64,000 bases of DNA from Gemella cuniculi DSM 15828 (GTDB lineage Bacteria; Bacillota; Bacilli; Staphylococcales; Gemellaceae): positions 1-64,000 of the forward strand of contig NZ_KE384432.1 of assembly GCF_000425665.1 (NCBI RefSeq), in the 5' to 3' direction. The translations under genes were made by a program, and so were the position numbers. The notes under the pieces were generated by a model. That model did no database searches, was not told the origin of the DNA, and saw only the letters and a list, made by a program, of their open reading frames with translations. Of this stretch, positions 1-8,975 are shown in pieces; the stretch's first letter is position 1, and each line of letters begins with the position of its first letter.

Positions 1-296
1 CTAATAAAGCTTTAAAGTCCTTTACCTCTGATAGAGGAAAAGAATTTTCTTGCTATAAAGATGTAGAAAAGATGGGAATAGATTTTTACTTTGCAGATCC
101 ATATTCTTCTTGGCAACGAGGTTCTAATGAGAATAGTAATGGTCTTTTTAGGGACCCTAAAAAGACTAATTTGAGTAATATTAATTTGACTGAACTAATT
201 GAAAATTTAGTCCAATTGAATAATAGACCAAGAAAATGTCTAAATTTTTCAACACCATTCGAAGCATTGTTACACGAGATTAATTTATTGAGTTAG
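1..296 (+). pseudogene. IS30-family transposase, C-terminal fragment
   Basis: The frame is open from base 3, so this is the 3' end of a longer gene cut by the window edge. It reads KSFTSDRGKEFSCY (the second catalytic Asp region of IS30-type DDE transposases), then FADPYSSWQRGSNENSNG with the catalytic Glu, and ends NNRPRKCLNFSTPFE. All of this is typical of IS30 transposases. After SNGLFR the sequence goes straight to D-PKKT, where the family normally has about two more residues (R-E-F-F-P-K). This looks like a small in-frame deletion beside the active site, so the element is probably inactive. The sequence just after the stop (GTTGCACTTTTATTTGCAAT) resembles an IS30-type terminal inverted repeat. 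Confidence 0.85.
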
Positions 297-600
297 GTGT
301 TGCACTTTTATTTGCAATTCACCATAAATAAATTATAAACCCAACTGTAACTATTTCACTTTATTTTTTATGAAATTTAATAATTAAGATATGAAATGAT
401 ACCCTTTTTCTAAAATAATCAGTTGTTTTTACAATCTCAGCTAAGGAGGAATATAGAAATTTAAATCTATAATATTTTAGCAGTCAAAAATATTATATTT
501 AAAACAGATGAAATAAAACAACAATTTTACTACCTCTTGCTCATAAAATAACCGAGTGAAAATTTTTAAAAATTTGTAAAATAATTATAATAAATTTTAT
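297..600. other. AT-rich intergenic region after the IS fragment
   Basis: The first 30 bases probably contain the right-hand end of the IS30-type element. Beyond that I see no open frame with a ribosome binding site and no clear hairpin. A good Shine-Dalgarno-like string (AAGGAGG, near 444) is followed by no usable frame and may be a relic. Confidence 0.4.
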
Positions 601-635
601 AAATAAAAAACAGGGATGACATTTAAGCCATCCCC
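601..635 (-). terminator. rho-independent terminator of dnaG-rpoD
   Basis: On the minus strand GGGATGGC and GTCATCCC form an 8-bp stem with one G-U pair around a 6-nt loop, followed by a T-rich run. It lies about 110 bases beyond the rpoD stop. The short frame at 623-721 ends inside its stem. Confidence 0.85.
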
Positions 636-721
636 TTAATTTTCTTCATACTATATTTTTCATCTTTAAAAATAACCCGCACACTAAATGAGTACCCATA
701 GTTTTCATTATCTATAAACAT
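623..721 (-). other. possible 32-codon reading frame between rpoD and its terminator
   Basis: On the minus strand an ATG at 721 opens a frame reading MFIDNENYGYSFSVRVIF and ending KIKGMA, with the stop inside the terminator stem. The frame stays open about 20 codons upstream into the rpoD 3' end but offers no ATG, GTG or TTG there, and there is no Shine-Dalgarno sequence before the ATG. The composition looks protein-like. It may be the remnant of a gene once downstream of rpoD, or chance. Confidence 0.25.
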
Positions 722-744
722 TACATCAGCAATATTTATAGAAT

Positions 745-1833
745 CTATTCCATAAAACCTTTCAATTTGTTAAGTTTAGATGGATGTTTTAATTTTCTTA
801 TAGCTTTTGCTTCAATTTGACGAATTCTTTCACGTGTCACACCAAATGCACTTCCCACTTCTTCAAGTGTATGAGTTTTCCCATCTTTTAAACCGAAACG
901 TAGTTTCAAAACATTCTCTTCACGATCGGTTAATGTTTCTAAAATTTCCTCTAACTGTTCTTTCAACAATTCATTAGCTGCATGTTCAACTGGTGATTGT
1001 GCTTCTTTATCCTCGATAAAATCACCTAAATGTGAATCGTCCTCTTCTCCTATTGGAGTTTCTAATGATACTGGTTCTTGAGCAATTTTTAAAATTTCTC
1101 TTACCTTATCCGGTGTCATATTCATTTTTTTTGCAATTTCTTCAGGTTTAGGCTCACGACCTAAATCTTGAAGTAACTGTCTTTGAACTCTAATTAATCT
1201 ATTAATAGTCTCTACCATATGGACTGGTATGCGGATAGTTCTAGCTTGGTCAGCTATTGCACGAGTAATCGCCTGACGAATCCACCATGTAGCATATGTA
1301 CTAAACTTAAATCCTTTTGAATAGTCAAACTTTTCTACCGCTTTTATCAGTCCCATATTCCCTTCTTGGATTAAATCCAAAAATAGCATTCCTCGCCCTA
1401 CATATCTTTTAGCAATACTTACAACAAGACGTAAATTAGCTTCAGCCAAATCTTTCTTGGCTTGTTCTTTTTCTTCTTCCGTTCCACTCTCAATAACTTT
1501 TGATAACTCCAACTCTTTTTCTTTTGATAGTAGTGGCACTTTCCCTATTTCTTTTAGATACATTCTTACAGGATCATTTGTTCTTATCCCGGCAGGTACT
1601 GAAAGATCTTCAAGATCTAATTCTTCCTCATCTTCTTCCTCATGATTTGCGTTTATTAAAATAATATCTTCACGATTTAATTCTTCGTAAAAATCATCAA
1701 TTACATCTGAAGAAATGTCTAATTTAGATAAAGCTTCTAATATTTCCTCTTGAGTAAGTTCACCTTGTTTTTTACCTTTTTCTATAAATTCTCTTTTTAT
1801 AGTTTCAAAATCTTTTACCTTTTTATTAGCCAT
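745..1833 (-). CDS. rpoD: housekeeping sigma factor RpoD (SigA)
   Basis: This is the primary sigma factor, which directs RNA polymerase to most vegetative promoters. At 362 residues it matches Firmicute SigA. The N-terminal region 1.1-like segment carries an acidic stretch ([15 protein letters not shown]). Region 1.2 reads [16 protein letters not shown]. Regions 2.3-2.4 include [20 protein letters not shown], which melts and reads the -10 element. Region 4.2 ends [19 protein letters not shown], the -35-binding helix-turn-helix. The start ATG has an AGGAGAAG-type site, and the gene begins 10 bases after dnaG, as in the macromolecular-synthesis operon of other Firmicutes. Nothing appears damaged. 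Confidence 0.98.
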   Translation of the reverse strand: MANKKVKDFETIKREFIEKGKKQGELTQEEILEALSKLDISSDVIDDFYEELNREDIILINANHEEEDEEELDLEDLSVPAGIRTNDPVRMYLKEIGKVPLLSKEKELELSKVIESGTEEEKEQAKKDLAEANLRLVVSIAKRYVGRGMLFLDLIQEGNMGLIKAVEKFDYSKGFKFSTYATWWIRQAITRAIADQARTIRIPVHMVETINRLIRVQRQLLQDLGREPKPEEIAKKMNMTPDKVREILKIAQEPVSLETPIGEEDDSHLGDFIEDKEAQSPVEHAANELLKEQLEEILETLTDREENVLKLRFGLKDGKTHTLEEVGSAFGVTRERIRQIEAKAIRKLKHPSKLNKLKGFME

Positions 1834-1843
1834 GTTCTTCTCC

Positions 1844-3634
1844 TTATTTTCTATAATTTTTTAATTTCTCTAAAAGTTGTTTTTGAGCTTCTAGATCCAT
1901 TTCCTGAATAGCAATTTTCAACATCTTTTTTAACTCATCAATACTTACTTCTCTTTTTTTAAAATAATTTATGTAGTCAGAAATAACTTCTTCTGTTGGA
2001 TTTTCTTCAACTAGAAAATCCGTTTCCTCTATGTAGGTAGCAACTCTTACTACCTCCTCATCATCTATACTATGAATAAATTTATAAATCTGAAATTTTA
2101 AGTTATTATTATAATAAATTATTAAGTAATCCAACAATCTTTCAAAAACATTTTGTTTAAATTCGCATTCTTCTAATTGTGAATAATTATTTACAAATAC
2201 TGATCTACTTGCAAAAAAGTATTTAAATAACTTACACATCTTTTTGTCATAATTTTCCGCTCTAAACAAAACTTCAGGATTAGTTGGAAGTTGCCACTCC
2301 TTAAAACGTTTTTTTCTTTGCGTAGAAAGTTGATTTAATTCACGAGTTAAGACTTGTTTTTCTATACCAAATTCTTCTGCAAGATAATTTAGTAAAATAT
2401 ACTTTAATGATTCATCTTCAATGTACGAAATATTTTTTAAAATTTCATTTTTAAAAGTTATTTTTTGCTCTATACTTGTTTTTGATTCGTTATTACAATA
2501 ATCGATTTTAAAATTTAAAAAATGCTCTCTATTATTTTTCAAATAACTTTCTACGTCAAAATGCTCATTTGTTATATTTTTTTCAGTCAAAAACTCATCT
2601 AAATCTTTTGCTGTCGAAAATTTTAATTTATATACACCATCTATTTTTTCTATTAACTTATTTCCAATATCTATCTGTGCTTCTGTACCAGCTTTATCAT
2701 TGTCTAAACTAAGTGTAACTTTATCAACAAGATTTAAAATTTCATTTAACTTATTGTTATCTAAATTAGTCCCCATTAAAGCTACTGAATTTTTTATCCC
2801 ATTTTGATGAGCTTTTATAACATCCATATAACCTTCACAAAGAATTACTTCACGTTTCTTTGCAATAAAAGGACGTGCATCTGAAAAATTATACAGCACT
2901 GTTCTTTTTTCAAAAATTTTGGTTTCATGTGTGTTGTAATATTTTGGAATATTCTTACTTGTTGACATAGTCCTTCCCGAAAATGCTACAACTTGATTTT
3001 GATTATTTTTTATAGGAAACATTATTCTATCTTTAAAGACATCATAATATTCATTATTATCGTTTTTCCCAAGCAGTCCTGCTTCTACCATTAAATCTAG
3101 TGATACATTATTAGATTTAAAAAAATTCAATGCTATGTTATTATCCTTGGGAGCATAACCTAAGTTAAAATATTTTATAACTTCTATGCTAAGCCCTCTA
3201 TTAACCAAATAATTTAACGCTTCTTCTGCTTCTTTTGTATTTAATAGAATATAATTATAGTAATCTGCTAAAAGTAAATGCCCATAATACATAATGTCAA
3301 TATCATTGTTTAAATCATAACTAACTTCTTTTTTATCGCCTGACTCTAAATTCAATCCTAATCTTGATCCTAATTTAACAATGGCTTGATTATATGTAAT
3401 ATTTTCTATTAATGATACAAACTGAAAAATATTACCACCTTTTCCACAACCGAAACAGTGAGCTATTTTTTTATCAGGAGACACAGTAAACGAAGGAGTT
3501 TTTTCGTTATGAAATGGACATAAACCTAAATAGTTCTGTCCACGTTTTTCCAACTTTATGTACTCACTGACTAAATCGACTATATCTATATTTTCAAAAA
3601 TATAATCTATATCTTGTTTAGAAATTTTTGCCAC
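1844..3634 (-). CDS. dnaG: DNA primase DnaG
   Basis: DNA primase makes the RNA primers for replication. The N-terminal CHC2 zinc finger is visible (C39, H42, C60, C63; [11 protein letters not shown] then [10 protein letters not shown]). It is followed by the primase core and the TOPRIM motif [11 protein letters not shown], with the acidic DNDKAGTEA later in the domain. The C-terminal part is the divergent helicase-interacting domain. At 596 residues it has normal length. It is the first gene of a two-gene operon with rpoD. Upstream on the minus strand is a TATAAT-like -10 (within TGTTATAATTATAAAAG) but no convincing -35. Confidence 0.97.
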   Translation of the reverse strand: MAKISKQDIDYIFENIDIVDLVSEYIKLEKRGQNYLGLCPFHNEKTPSFTVSPDKKIAHCFGCGKGGNIFQFVSLIENITYNQAIVKLGSRLGLNLESGDKKEVSYDLNNDIDIMYYGHLLLADYYNYILLNTKEAEEALNYLVNRGLSIEVIKYFNLGYAPKDNNIALNFFKSNNVSLDLMVEAGLLGKNDNNEYYDVFKDRIMFPIKNNQNQVVAFSGRTMSTSKNIPKYYNTHETKIFEKRTVLYNFSDARPFIAKKREVILCEGYMDVIKAHQNGIKNSVALMGTNLDNNKLNEILNLVDKVTLSLDNDKAGTEAQIDIGNKLIEKIDGVYKLKFSTAKDLDEFLTEKNITNEHFDVESYLKNNREHFLNFKIDYCNNESKTSIEQKITFKNEILKNISYIEDESLKYILLNYLAEEFGIEKQVLTRELNQLSTQRKKRFKEWQLPTNPEVLFRAENYDKKMCKLFKYFFASRSVFVNNYSQLEECEFKQNVFERLLDYLIIYYNNNLKFQIYKFIHSIDDEEVVRVATYIEETDFLVEENPTEEVISDYINYFKKREVSIDELKKMLKIAIQEMDLEAQKQLLEKLKNYRK

Positions 3635-3837
3635 TTTACGCCTCCTTCAAATAAATTTGCTAACCACAAGATGAAAAGCGATAAAATTTCCCTTTTATAA
3701 TTATAACACAAATTTTAAAATTATGGTATAGTAATAAGCTATTCTACAATACTTAAATTACCATTTCAGTATCTTTATAAAATTATTATCTCTATACCTA
3801 CTTAAAAAAAAGAATCGATAATTGAAATTAGTATAAA

Positions 3838-3866
3838 TTGACTTTATTCACTAATAATTTTATAAT
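3838..3866 (+). promoter_or_regulatory. sigma-A promoter of trkA-trkH
   Basis: TTGACT at 3838 and TATAAT at 3861 are separated by 17 bases. The -10 ends directly before the upstream ATG at 3867, so transcription should start after that ATG. This supports the GTG start at 3897. Confidence 0.75.
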
Positions 3867-3896
3867 ATGTTTATCATAAAAAAAGGAGTTTTATAT

Positions 3897-5267
3897 GTGA
3901 AAGTGATTATTGTTGGTGGCGGAAAAGTTGGTGAATTACTCTGTGCAGATTTTTCTAACACCTATAAAGAAGTAACATTAATTGATATTAATGAACATAG
4001 AATAGAAAAACTTGTTGATACATACGATATAAATGGACTTTTAGGCAATGGGGCTAACTACGATATTTTATCTGAAGCCGATGCCGCTGGTGCTGATATG
4101 TTTATTTCAGTTACGGCAAGTGACGAAATAAACATGATATCATGTATCACCGCTAAACAAATGGGAGCAAAATACACAATTGCACGTATTAGAAATCCCG
4201 AATATTCTAAAACTAAAGAATTTCTCAAACATTCTTTAGGTATAGATCTTATGGTTAATCCTGAATATGAGGCTGCTAAGCAAATTTTTTATATGTTAAA
4301 ATATCCTACTGCTACAAAAGTAGAAAGTTTTTCAGGAAATAAATTTAATATTTTAGAAGTTGTTATAAATGAAAACAGTATTCTTAATGGGGTATCCCTA
4401 ACCGACAGTAAAAATATTATAAATTTTCCTTCTCTTGTTTGTTTAGTCGAAAGAAAAGGAGAAGTTTTTGTACCTCGTGGTAATTATACTTTTGAAGTTG
4501 GTGATAAAGTTCATATTACTGCATCTAATAAAGATTTAAAAAAATTCTACAAATTATTAGGAAACAAGGAACACTGGGATAAAAGAATTACATCCTCTCT
4601 TATCATTGGTGGTGGAAAAATCGCTCATTACCTCATTGAATTTTTAGAAAAAGTTAATTTTTACACCAAAGTTATAGAAATTGACAAAAATAAAGCATTA
4701 GCACTTAGCGAAACATACCCCAATATTGATGTAATCTGGGCTGATGGTAGCGATCGGGATACTCTAGTAGAGGAAGGAATTCAAACTTTTGATAGTTGTA
4801 TTTCTCTTACTGGACTTGATGAAGAAAACATTATCATTAATCTTTACGCTGATAAGCTTGGAATAAAGAAAACAGTTGCTAAAGTTAACCGTGCATCCTT
4901 AAAACAAATTGCAGAAGACATTGGTCAATATTCTTATATTACACCCAAGGAGATAGTAGGAAATATCATAACTAAGTATAGCAAGTCTTTACAGTGTAGT
5001 AAAAGTTCTGATATAGAAAATTTTTATCGCATTGCTAATAACCAAGTCGAGCTAATTGAATTTAAAATTTCTAATGATAATATCAACGTTTTAGGAACTA
5101 AACTTAAAGACTTAAACATCAATCCAAACATGTTGATTGCTTTTATTATTAGAGATAATAAACAAATTTTCCCTAATGGTGATGATATGATTATGCTTTA
5201 TGACAACGTGGTCGTAATAAGTTATAAACAAAAAATTGAGCATATTGATGATATTCTTGCTGAATAA
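3897..5267 (+). CDS. trkA: Trk potassium uptake regulator TrkA
   Basis: This is a cytosolic NAD(H)-binding RCK protein that gates a Trk/Ktr-type K+ channel. It has the duplicated architecture of TrkA. The first Rossmann domain starts VKVIIVGGGKVGELL, followed by an RCK-C domain. The second begins SSLIIGGGKIAHYLIEFLEK near residue 220, again followed by RCK-C. I chose the GTG at 3897 (456 residues): AAGGAG sits about 8 bases upstream, the glycine motif then lies at the usual distance from the N-terminus, and the promoter -10 lies immediately before the alternative ATG at 3867. The gene runs into trkH with 10 bases between. Confidence 0.93.
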   Translation: MKVIIVGGGKVGELLCADFSNTYKEVTLIDINEHRIEKLVDTYDINGLLGNGANYDILSEADAAGADMFISVTASDEINMISCITAKQMGAKYTIARIRNPEYSKTKEFLKHSLGIDLMVNPEYEAAKQIFYMLKYPTATKVESFSGNKFNILEVVINENSILNGVSLTDSKNIINFPSLVCLVERKGEVFVPRGNYTFEVGDKVHITASNKDLKKFYKLLGNKEHWDKRITSSLIIGGGKIAHYLIEFLEKVNFYTKVIEIDKNKALALSETYPNIDVIWADGSDRDTLVEEGIQTFDSCISLTGLDEENIIINLYADKLGIKKTVAKVNRASLKQIAEDIGQYSYITPKEIVGNIITKYSKSLQCSKSSDIENFYRIANNQVELIEFKISNDNINVLGTKLKDLNINPNMLIAFIIRDNKQIFPNGDDMIMLYDNVVVISYKQKIEHIDDILAE

Positions 5268-5277
5268 AAGGAGGTAA

Positions 5278-6750
5278 ATGATGAACTATAAAATGATTTT
5301 TTATGTAATCGGAAAAATGTTTAAACTTTTATCTGGTTTACTATTACTTCCAATCCTATGTTCTTTTTTATACCAAGAATCTAATAAAATTACTTTCTCA
5401 TTTATTATAACCGCACTAATTTGTTTTATTATATATATTATAATAAATTATCTTACGAAAGACGAAACTGAACGGGATTTTTACAAAAGAGAAGGTTTTG
5501 TTATTGTAACTTTAACTTGGATAATTTTCTCACTTTTTGGTGCCTTACCTTTTTATCTTTCTGGAGAAATACCAAGTTATATTGATAGTTTTTTTGAAAC
5601 AGTAAGTGGATTTACTACCACTGGCTCTACTATTATTCAAGATGTTGAATCATTAGACAAGAGTTTACTACTTTGGAGAAGTTTTACACATTTTATAGGC
5701 GGTATGGGGGTAATAGTTTTTGCACTTGCAATACTTCCACGCTCTCCACACACAATTCATATAGCAAAAGCAGAAGTCCCTGGTCCTTATTTTGGCAAAG
5801 TTGTATCTTCTATGAAACAAAATGCCATTTATTTATATGGAATATACATTGTTCTAACGATTATTCTTTTTATATTACTTTTATTTGGAAATATAGGAGT
5901 ATTCGATAGCATTAATATTGCATTTTCTACTGCAGGAACTGGTGGTTTTGCAATTAAAAATTCAGGAATTGCATTTTACAATAGTACCTATATAACTGTT
6001 GTTGTAGCAATTTTTATGTTGATTTTCTCTATGAATTTAAGTCTAATTTATTTTATTGTTTTTAGAAGATATTTTAAAGTTTTAAAAAGTGAAGAGTTAA
6101 AATGGTTTATAGGATTAGTTGCTATATGTTCTATAGTTATGTTTTTGGATATATATCGCTCTTACGACACACCTACTCATAGTTTACTTGATGTATTTTT
6201 TACTGTGTCCTCAATAGTATCTACCACCGGTTTCACTTATAATGATTTTAACATTTGGCCAGTATTTTCTAAAATGATTATCCTTATACTTATGATAGTA
6301 GGGGGATGTTCTGGTGGAACTGCTGGTGGTATAAAAATTCCTAGACTTATATTCTTTGTGAAAAATGCAAAAAAATCTATTAGTAAAGCACTTAATCCTA
6401 AAAAAATTATAACATTAAAAATTGATGGGAAAATAATAAAAGATACAACACACTTATCTAATTATTTATTACTATACGGATTTATCTTTACCATTATTTT
6501 GCTTTTAACTACAATACAAATAAATAATTTTGAAGATGCAATTTCCTTGGTGGTAACGACCATTAGTAATGCTGGCCCTGCTTTCAATAATTTTGGGCCA
6601 ATGAGTAATTTCTCACAAATTCCAGGGTTTACAAAAATTATTCTATCATTATCTATGCTTCTAGGAAGATTAGAGCTTATTCCTCTTATAGTTTTCTTCT
6701 CTTCTAAAACATGGAGAAAACGTCGCAAAGCAAATACAAAATGTAAATAA
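5278..6750 (+). CDS. trkH: Trk potassium channel subunit TrkH
   Basis: This is an integral membrane K+ translocation subunit of the SKT (Trk/Ktr/HKT) superfamily and the partner of TrkA. About ten or more hydrophobic helices surround four P-loop repeats with the selectivity-filter glycines: SGFTTTGST, STAGTGGFA, SSIVSTTGFTYND and SNAGPAFNNFG. The motif GGCSGGTAGGIKIPR is the hallmark of the third repeat's gating helix. The 490-residue length fits TrkH rather than the shorter KtrB. AAAGGAGG precedes two tandem ATGs (5278 and 5281); the second has the better spacing. Co-transcription with trkA is almost certain. Confidence 0.93.
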   Translation: MMNYKMIFYVIGKMFKLLSGLLLLPILCSFLYQESNKITFSFIITALICFIIYIIINYLTKDETERDFYKREGFVIVTLTWIIFSLFGALPFYLSGEIPSYIDSFFETVSGFTTTGSTIIQDVESLDKSLLLWRSFTHFIGGMGVIVFALAILPRSPHTIHIAKAEVPGPYFGKVVSSMKQNAIYLYGIYIVLTIILFILLLFGNIGVFDSINIAFSTAGTGGFAIKNSGIAFYNSTYITVVVAIFMLIFSMNLSLIYFIVFRRYFKVLKSEELKWFIGLVAICSIVMFLDIYRSYDTPTHSLLDVFFTVSSIVSTTGFTYNDFNIWPVFSKMIILILMIVGGCSGGTAGGIKIPRLIFFVKNAKKSISKALNPKKIITLKIDGKIIKDTTHLSNYLLLYGFIFTIILLLTTIQINNFEDAISLVVTTISNAGPAFNNFGPMSNFSQIPGFTKIILSLSMLLGRLELIPLIVFFSSKTWRKRRKANTKCK

Positions 6751-6774
6751 AATTATTTCTAACAATAATAAATA

Positions 6775-6822
6775 ATAAAAGATGAGACATTAAGTTTTAC
6801 TTATATATCTCATCTTTTATTA
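6775..6822. terminator. bidirectional terminator between trkH and the rsmI operon
   Basis: AAAAGATGAGA (6777) and TCTCATCTTTT (6808) form an 11-bp stem with T-runs on both strands. It overlaps the last codons of the minus-strand gene ending at 6797. Confidence 0.85.
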
Positions 6823-7123
6823 TTGTCACTATTTCTTCAATCTCTTCATTTATTTTTTCATCTAACTCTTTTTTGGTAATTAGATTATCGTTATGTGCTT
6901 CTGAATATCCTAATATGACTGACAAAGAATTTTTAACTTTATGAAGCATAATTTTTTTCTTTTGTTCATTTTTATCAAGTGTGGAACTTTTTAGGTAAAT
7001 CAAAATTATATTAACTACTAGTAAAATTGACAGTGGAATAAAAAAAAGTTTATTTGAGAAAGATAATACCAAAAATAATATAATAAAAATATTTATAATA
7101 AATAAATTAATCATATTTTTCAT
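6797..7123 (-). CDS. two-helix membrane protein with a histidine-kinase-like H-box
   Basis: I do not recognise a named family. The 108-residue protein has two N-terminal membrane helices (about 5-21 and 26-44), then a short charged segment. Its cytosolic helical hairpin (about 57-107) starts LHKVKNSLSVILGYSEAH. This resembles the H-box of sensor kinase DHp domains (H-E/D-L-K-N/T-P-L...ILGYxE), with His61 in the phospho-acceptor position. The acidic residue after His is Lys here and the proline is Ser. No HATPase domain follows. It overlaps the rsmI 3' end by 17 bases and is the last gene of that operon. It may be a degenerate or stand-alone phosphotransfer/dimerisation module; function unknown. 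Confidence 0.7.
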   Translation of the reverse strand: MKNMINLFIINIFIILFLVLSFSNKLFFIPLSILLVVNIILIYLKSSTLDKNEQKKKIMLHKVKNSLSVILGYSEAHNDNLITKKELDEKINEEIEEIVTIIKDEIYK

Positions 7124-7940
7124 GATATAAATTATAAACCTCTTTTTTATTTATATTAAATTCTTTTGCTGTATTTTTTATTGCTTCAGATTTTTTTTCC
7201 CCATTTTTCACTTTTTTATAAATTATTTCTACTATTTCAGATAATTCGACTTGTATATTTTCATCTACATTCTTATTCGGAGAAATTATTACAACAAATT
7301 CCCCTTTTTCTTTTATTTCCCCCCCAATCATTTCCAAAACTTCTTGTGCCGATTTTGTTTCTATCTGTTCAAACATTTTTGTAAGCTCTCTTGCTATCGA
7401 AATTTCTCTAGTGGGTTCTATATTGACTAGTTCAGTTATTAAATTTTTAATTCTATATGGCGATTCATAAATAATACCAGTTGTTTTACTATTCAAAATA
7501 TTTTCCAACTTATTTCGTAGTTCTTTTGTCTTTCTAGGCAAAAAACCATAAAAAGTATAATTATATGATTCTATTCCACTTGAGATTAGAGCTGTAAGTC
7601 CCGCATTAGCTCCTGGCAACGCTGTTACACTAAGTCCTTCTTTTTTTATTTTATTAATCAAAATATATCCAGGGTCTGATATACAAGGCATACCAGCATC
7701 AGTCACGAGTGCTACATCTACATTCTCTTTTAGATACTCTATTATTTTATCACTCATTTTCTCTTCATTATGTTCATGATAACTTAATAATTGTTTCCCC
7801 GTTATTTCATAATGATTCAATAACTTTTGAGTATTTCTTGTATCTTCACAAGCTATTATGTCAACATTTTTTAAAACTCTAAGGGCTCTTAACGTTATAT
7901 CTTCTAAGTTACCTATAGGTGTTGCCACTAAGTATAACAT
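7107..7940 (-). CDS. rsmI: 16S rRNA (cytidine1402-2'-O)-methyltransferase RsmI
   Basis: RsmI methylates the 2'-OH of C1402 in the 16S rRNA P-site. The tetrapyrrole-methylase fold is recognisable from ATPIGNLEDITLRALRVLK at the N-terminus, IACEDTRNTQKLLNHY, the SAM-binding loop TDAGMPCISDPGY and PGANAGLTALISSG. Length is 277 residues, normal for the family. It starts 2 bases after the GIY-YIG gene and overlaps the next gene by 17 bases. This order (trmN6, GIY-YIG, rsmI) matches yabB-yazA-rsmI of Bacillus. Confidence 0.96.
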   Translation of the reverse strand: MLYLVATPIGNLEDITLRALRVLKNVDIIACEDTRNTQKLLNHYEITGKQLLSYHEHNEEKMSDKIIEYLKENVDVALVTDAGMPCISDPGYILINKIKKEGLSVTALPGANAGLTALISSGIESYNYTFYGFLPRKTKELRNKLENILNSKTTGIIYESPYRIKNLITELVNIEPTREISIARELTKMFEQIETKSAQEVLEMIGGEIKEKGEFVVIISPNKNVDENIQVELSEIVEIIYKKVKNGEKKSEAIKNTAKEFNINKKEVYNLYHEKYD

Positions 7941-7942
7941 TT

Positions 7943-8257
7943 TTACTTCTCCTTTATTTTTTTGTTAATATCTCTTATTTTTTCCACTTTTTCTCTGGAC
8001 AAATTATTAAAAATATACTCTATTTTCTGCTTTCTATTAAATTTTTTAAAAAAATACTCCTTTTTTGCTGCTTCGCTTTTAGAGTTAAATTCTTCATAAT
8101 ATTCTAAAACAACTGGGACTCTTGATTTCGTATATTTCGCTCCCTTTTTAGTATTATGAAGTCTTATTCTTCTTATCAAATCTGTCGTATATCCAGTATA
8201 TAAACTATTATCCGCACATTTAAGTACATACATATAACTATTATTAGTCAATTCCAT
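7943..8257 (-). CDS. GIY-YIG endonuclease-like protein (YazA/UPF0213)
   Basis: This is a small single-domain GIY-YIG family protein. The catalytic core reads YMYVLKCADNSLYTGYT, with the Arg of RRIRLHN on the next helix and KGAKYTKSR before the beta-strand region. Conserved Tyr, Arg and Glu positions expected for the fold are present. Length is 104 residues. The start overlaps the end of the methyltransferase gene by 15 bases, implying coupled translation. The physiological substrate of this subfamily is unknown; its place with rRNA and tRNA modification genes is conserved across Firmicutes. Confidence 0.92.
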   Translation of the reverse strand: MELTNNSYMYVLKCADNSLYTGYTTDLIRRIRLHNTKKGAKYTKSRVPVVLEYYEEFNSKSEAAKKEYFFKKFNRKQKIEYIFNNLSREKVEKIRDINKKIKEK

Positions 8258-8975
8258 ACACCTGTTTCATTTCATTCGTATACGAACCATCCTCATTATA
8301 AATATAAAAAGGTTGCTCTACTTTTATATCACTCACTTTGGAAACGCTTCCTTCCATTAAAACTATCTTACTATTATCGCTAGATTTTTTACTGTAAACA
8401 AATCTAATTTTTTTTATAGCCAGACCTTGCTTATTACATTCAGAAATTATATCTGAAATTCTATATGTCCTATGAACTATACTAAATTTACCATTTTGTT
8501 TCAATAAATATTTTATAGCTTGAACAATATCACTTAAATTGCATAAAATTTCGTGTCTTGAGATACTATGATTAAATTTTTGACGTTGATTCGGCATATT
8601 TTCTACAGGAAAATATGGAGGATTACAAATAATATAATCAAAAGTTGACGGATTATAATAGCTTTTTACATTTTTTATATCACCATTTCTAACGTACATG
8701 TTAGAAAGTTTATTGAATTCAATACTTTTTTTACTAAGCTCAACCAACTCTTCTTGGATTTCAAGCATTTCGATTTTTGCATTACTTTTTTCTCTCAAAA
8801 TAATCGAAATTCCTCCATTACCACTACAAAGCTCAATTATATTTTTTTTTGATGACTTAGGAACGTTTGAAAAATATGGTAATAAGAAAGAATCGGTAGA
8901 CATGCTATAATATTCATTTCTTTGAAAAATTTTATAGTTTCTTGACACAGTATCTAATCTTAAATCATTATTCAT
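8244..8975 (-). CDS. tRNA1(Val) (adenine37-N6)-methyltransferase-like (TrmN6/YabB)
   Basis: This is a SAM-dependent N6-adenine methyltransferase. Motif I is IIELCSGNGGISIIL and the catalytic motif IV is DYIICNPPYF, the NPPY signature of N6-adenine enzymes. At 243 residues it matches YabB. Its start abuts the holB stop, and it overlaps the following GIY-YIG gene. By family and neighbourhood it should modify A37 of a tRNA, but substrate specificity cannot be read from sequence. Confidence 0.9.
   Translation of the reverse strand: MNNDLRLDTVSRNYKIFQRNEYYSMSTDSFLLPYFSNVPKSSKKNIIELCSGNGGISIILREKSNAKIEMLEIQEELVELSKKSIEFNKLSNMYVRNGDIKNVKSYYNPSTFDYIICNPPYFPVENMPNQRQKFNHSISRHEILCNLSDIVQAIKYLLKQNGKFSIVHRTYRISDIISECNKQGLAIKKIRFVYSKKSSDNSKIVLMEGSVSKVSDIKVEQPFYIYNEDGSYTNEMKQVYGID

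Noticed and set aside
1457-1645. Plus-strand Ser-rich frame inside rpoD
   Set aside because: It is the antisense of the acidic region of RpoD, with no ribosome binding site.
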